Below are positions 4,841 through 6,393 of a stretch of 6,393 nucleotides of DNA, piece by piece. Made by a program: the position numbers and the translations under genes. Within the stretch, counting starts at the first letter, position 1. The number at the start of each line of letters is the position of its first letter. Source of the DNA: Ruminococcaceae bacterium UBA6857 (lineage in GTDB: Bacteria; Bacillota; Clostridia; Oscillospirales; Acutalibacteraceae); assembly GCA_002451715.1 (NCBI GenBank), contig DKDD01000054.1, positions 1 to 6,393 of the forward strand. Direction: 5' to 3'. Under the pieces are notes generated by a model. It saw only the letters and a program-made list of their open reading frames with translations, did not search any database and was not told the origin of the DNA.

Positions 4841-6007
4841 TCATTTAATAACATAGAACAATCTGAACACTGCACGAAGAATTGTTGTGAAAATTGCCGG
4901 AGACATAAAGTCAGTGACATAATAATCAAATTTTTCACCAACAACGTCACAGTAGTAGATTGAATGAGTCTCATAATTTTCAATATCATTTTCATTGATG
5001 TTGAAAACTCTCATTGATCTGTGGTCACCTCTGCCGTATGAACGGAAACCTGTTCCGCCGTTATAGCCGAGGATAATGCCTTCAGAAGTTTTTCCCATGA
5101 AGTTGTTAACATGGTCGTGTGCAAAGAAAGCACCGATAATATCGCCCTTTTCAAGCCAAGCTTCATACTGACCCGTAACGTGATCAAGCGGCTCTGAGCA
5201 AGGAGCTTCGCCCATTACGTTGTCGTCACCGATAAGGTTTGAATTTTCGTTGAGAGCGTACCATTTGCGGTCATCCATGCTGATGAAAGCGCGTGCAGCA
5301 TCTCTGTAAGTAACCTGTTCAACAAACTGATAGATTTCCTTAACGGGAACATGCTGGAAAAGAAGCGAGGGAACAACTTTTCCGCCGTTAGCGGCTTTGA
5401 GTTCGTCGCTCTTTTGCTTGTACCATTCAACCTGGTTCTCATAAACACCGGTGTAGCCGCCGGCAAGTTCGGTTTTGTTGTTGGTATCCATCATGTATAC
5501 GTTAAGTGCGATTTTTGAATCGTCCTTTGAAGAATAGATGGGAACCGAATATGTTCCGGGATCGCCTTCGGTTGTACCGGCGGACGAAACACAGTATTCA
5601 AACTGCTTGAACACATCCATCATATCTTTTGTTGAAACCTTGTCTTCAAGATCGTGGTCATGGTTACCGAAAGTTACGGCAAACGGAACCTTGGCGTCGT
5701 TAAAAATTGAACCGAGTTCATAAAGAGCCTTTTTGATTCGCTTTTCGTTTGCACCGATAAACATATCGGAAAGCATATCACCGGGAACAACGATAAGGTC
5801 GGGCTGTTCCTGAGCGATACCGGATTTAAGGAAAGCAACAGTCTTTTTATTCATTCTGTCGATATCCTGTGTGTCGTTGATCTGAAGAATCTTGAAAGTT
5901 CCGTCTTCGTTGAACGAAAGTTTTTCCGCAGTGCCTGCCGCAAAAGCGACCGAGCAAAGCGCAAAGATCATCAGAAGTGAAAGTGTGATACTGATTATTT
6001 TTTTCAT
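4841..6007 (-). CDS. Secreted calcineurin-like (Dcr2-type) metallophosphoesterase
   Basis: The 388-residue exported protein has a signal peptide: MKK, a hydrophobic core to about residue 17, then CSVAFA|AG, with cleavage likely after residue 23. No lipobox is evident. The metallophosphoesterase motifs appear in order: ILQINDTQD (D45, Q47, D48), VVPGD (D77), GNHDHD (114-119), LFQHVP (H219), and FFAHDHVNNF (H297, H299). The spacing and the HVP and HDHVN motifs resemble the Dcr2/PAP29-like branch, but the substrate is unknown. The His normally found two residues after the first Asp is Gln. The start at 6007 is preferred over an in-frame GTG at 6058 because the signal peptide begins there, AAAGGAG lies upstream (12-nt spacing), and a candidate -10 overlaps the longer start. 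The C terminus ends in a hydrophobic/basic stretch (TTILRAVFRLFYVIK) of unknown role. Confidence 0.9.
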   Translation of the reverse strand: MKKIISITLSLLMIFALCSVAFAAGTAEKLSFNEDGTFKILQINDTQDIDRMNKKTVAFLKSGIAQEQPDLIVVPGDMLSDMFIGANEKRIKKALYELGSIFNDAKVPFAVTFGNHDHDLEDKVSTKDMMDVFKQFEYCVSSAGTTEGDPGTYSVPIYSSKDDSKIALNVYMMDTNNKTELAGGYTGVYENQVEWYKQKSDELKAANGGKVVPSLLFQHVPVKEIYQFVEQVTYRDAARAFISMDDRKWYALNENSNLIGDDNVMGEAPCSEPLDHVTGQYEAWLEKGDIIGAFFAHDHVNNFMGKTSEGIILGYNGGTGFRSYGRGDHRSMRVFNINENDIENYETHSIYYCDVVGEKFDYYVTDFMSPAIFTTILRAVFRLFYVIK

Positions 6008-6058
6008 GTTTGCATGAAACTCCTTTCTTGCGACATATGCCGCCTTATAATCATGCAC

Positions 6059-6087
6059 ATTATAGCAGAATTTTTAGACTTTTGCAA
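6059..6087 (-). promoter_or_regulatory. Candidate sigma-A promoter of the phosphoesterase gene
   Basis: On the minus strand TTGCAA (6082-6087), a 17-nt spacer and TATAAT (6059-6064) with an extended -10 TGC give a likely start near 6052 and a leader of about 45 nt. This would exclude the GTG at 6058 as a start codon and supports the signal-peptide start. Confidence 0.6.
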
Positions 6088-6155
6088 TAAAAATCCAAAC
6101 TATTATTGTTTTTTTCACACTGTTTTTCACAAATTCATGCTTTTATTTTGCAAAA

Positions 6156-6196
6156 AGTATTTATCATATACTATTCACGTTAAAAGTATATGACAA
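6156..6196 (-). promoter_or_regulatory. Possible second promoter with overlapping inverted-repeat operator
   Basis: A perfect 9-bp inverted repeat, TCATATACT (6164-6172) and AGTATATGA (6185-6193), has arms 21 bp apart centre to centre, about two helical turns. A third partial half-site AGTAT lies at 6156-6160. On the minus strand the arms overlap TTGTCA (6191-6196) and TAGTAT (6168-6173), spaced by 17 nt. This is compatible with a dimeric repressor site upstream of the phosphoesterase gene, but the region is AT-rich and no regulator is in the window. Confidence 0.3.
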
Positions 6197-6353
6197 TCGT
6201 GTTTTTCAAACTGACATTTCTTTATGCGCCAATGTTCTTCCCTCAAAACAATCTTTAAAAATAGTATAACCGAAAAATAGCTATTATCTATTATCTGACT
6301 TCAAGAAACGCTTGTTAACCTGAAATGCACAACCTTTCAAATAAGAATTATAT
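6197..6353. other. Gene-free AT-rich spacer
   Basis: I see no open frame with a ribosome binding site and no RNA gene here. The only small patterns are the palindrome AATAGCTATT and a tandem CTATTAT pair just after it, around 6275-6297. With 6065-6196 it forms the upstream region of the phosphoesterase gene, before the repeats begin at 6354. Confidence 0.5.
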
Positions 6354-6393
6354 CGTAGGGGAGTTTCGTGAGGCTCCCTCCTGTGAGGGAGCT
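6354..6393 (-). repeat. Inverted family A repeat abutting a truncated family B repeat
   Basis: Positions 6354-6378 are the complement of a family A unit (CGTAGGGGAG...GGCTCCC). They run without a gap into TCCTGTGAGGGAGCT, the middle of a family B element cut by the window end. On the minus strand the order is B then A, as at 97-205. Confidence 0.75.

Overview
The window looks like a piece of chromosome from an anaerobic gut-type Clostridia bacterium, most likely an uncultured Oscillospirales/Ruminococcaceae-like lineage. This rests on moderate GC content, AAAGGAG-type ribosome binding sites, a Firmicutes-style signal peptide, a RING/zinc-ribbon DUF2628 membrane protein of a kind common in these bacteria, and dense intergenic families of short GC-rich hairpin repeats ending in CCCCTAC. 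The assignment is inference from style, not from a marker phylogeny.

Layout: (1) 1-460 is non-coding and packed with dispersed repeat modules. (2) 524-2503, minus strand, is a likely two-gene operon: a RING/zinc-ribbon DUF2628 membrane protein followed 30 nt later by galU (UDP-glucose pyrophosphorylase), closed by a hairpin terminator at 461-509. (3) 2504-2923 is a divergent regulatory region with candidate promoters for both directions and no repeat modules. (4) 2924-4051, plus strand, is prfB (release factor 2) as a single-gene unit with a strong terminator. (5) 4112-4740 is a second repeat-packed stretch between convergent genes. (6) 4841-6007, minus strand, is a secreted calcineurin-like (Dcr2-type) phosphoesterase with its own terminator and promoter. 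(7) 6065-6353 is AT-rich and gene-free with a possible operator, and the window ends inside a third repeat cluster.

Functionally the genes are largely independent: a nucleotide-sugar enzyme with a co-transcribed membrane protein of unknown role, a translation termination factor, and an exported phosphoesterase. I see no defence system, mobile-element transposase, RNA gene or CRISPR array.

The most interesting material is intergenic. Three different hairpin 'heads' (GGGCGGA/TCCGCCC, GGGTCGG/CCGACCC, GGGAG/CTCCC) all end in CCCCTAC and are joined interchangeably to at least two kinds of AT-rich 'tail'. Their stems differ by compensated changes, and they sit with a separate CTCCCTCAG-type element in clusters whose order partly repeats in inverted orientation. 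Secondary points are a prfB gene that lacks the classical +1 programmed frameshift, very short reading frames in its leader, and substitutions in the first metal-binding motif of the phosphoesterase and in the nucleotide-binding loop of GalU.
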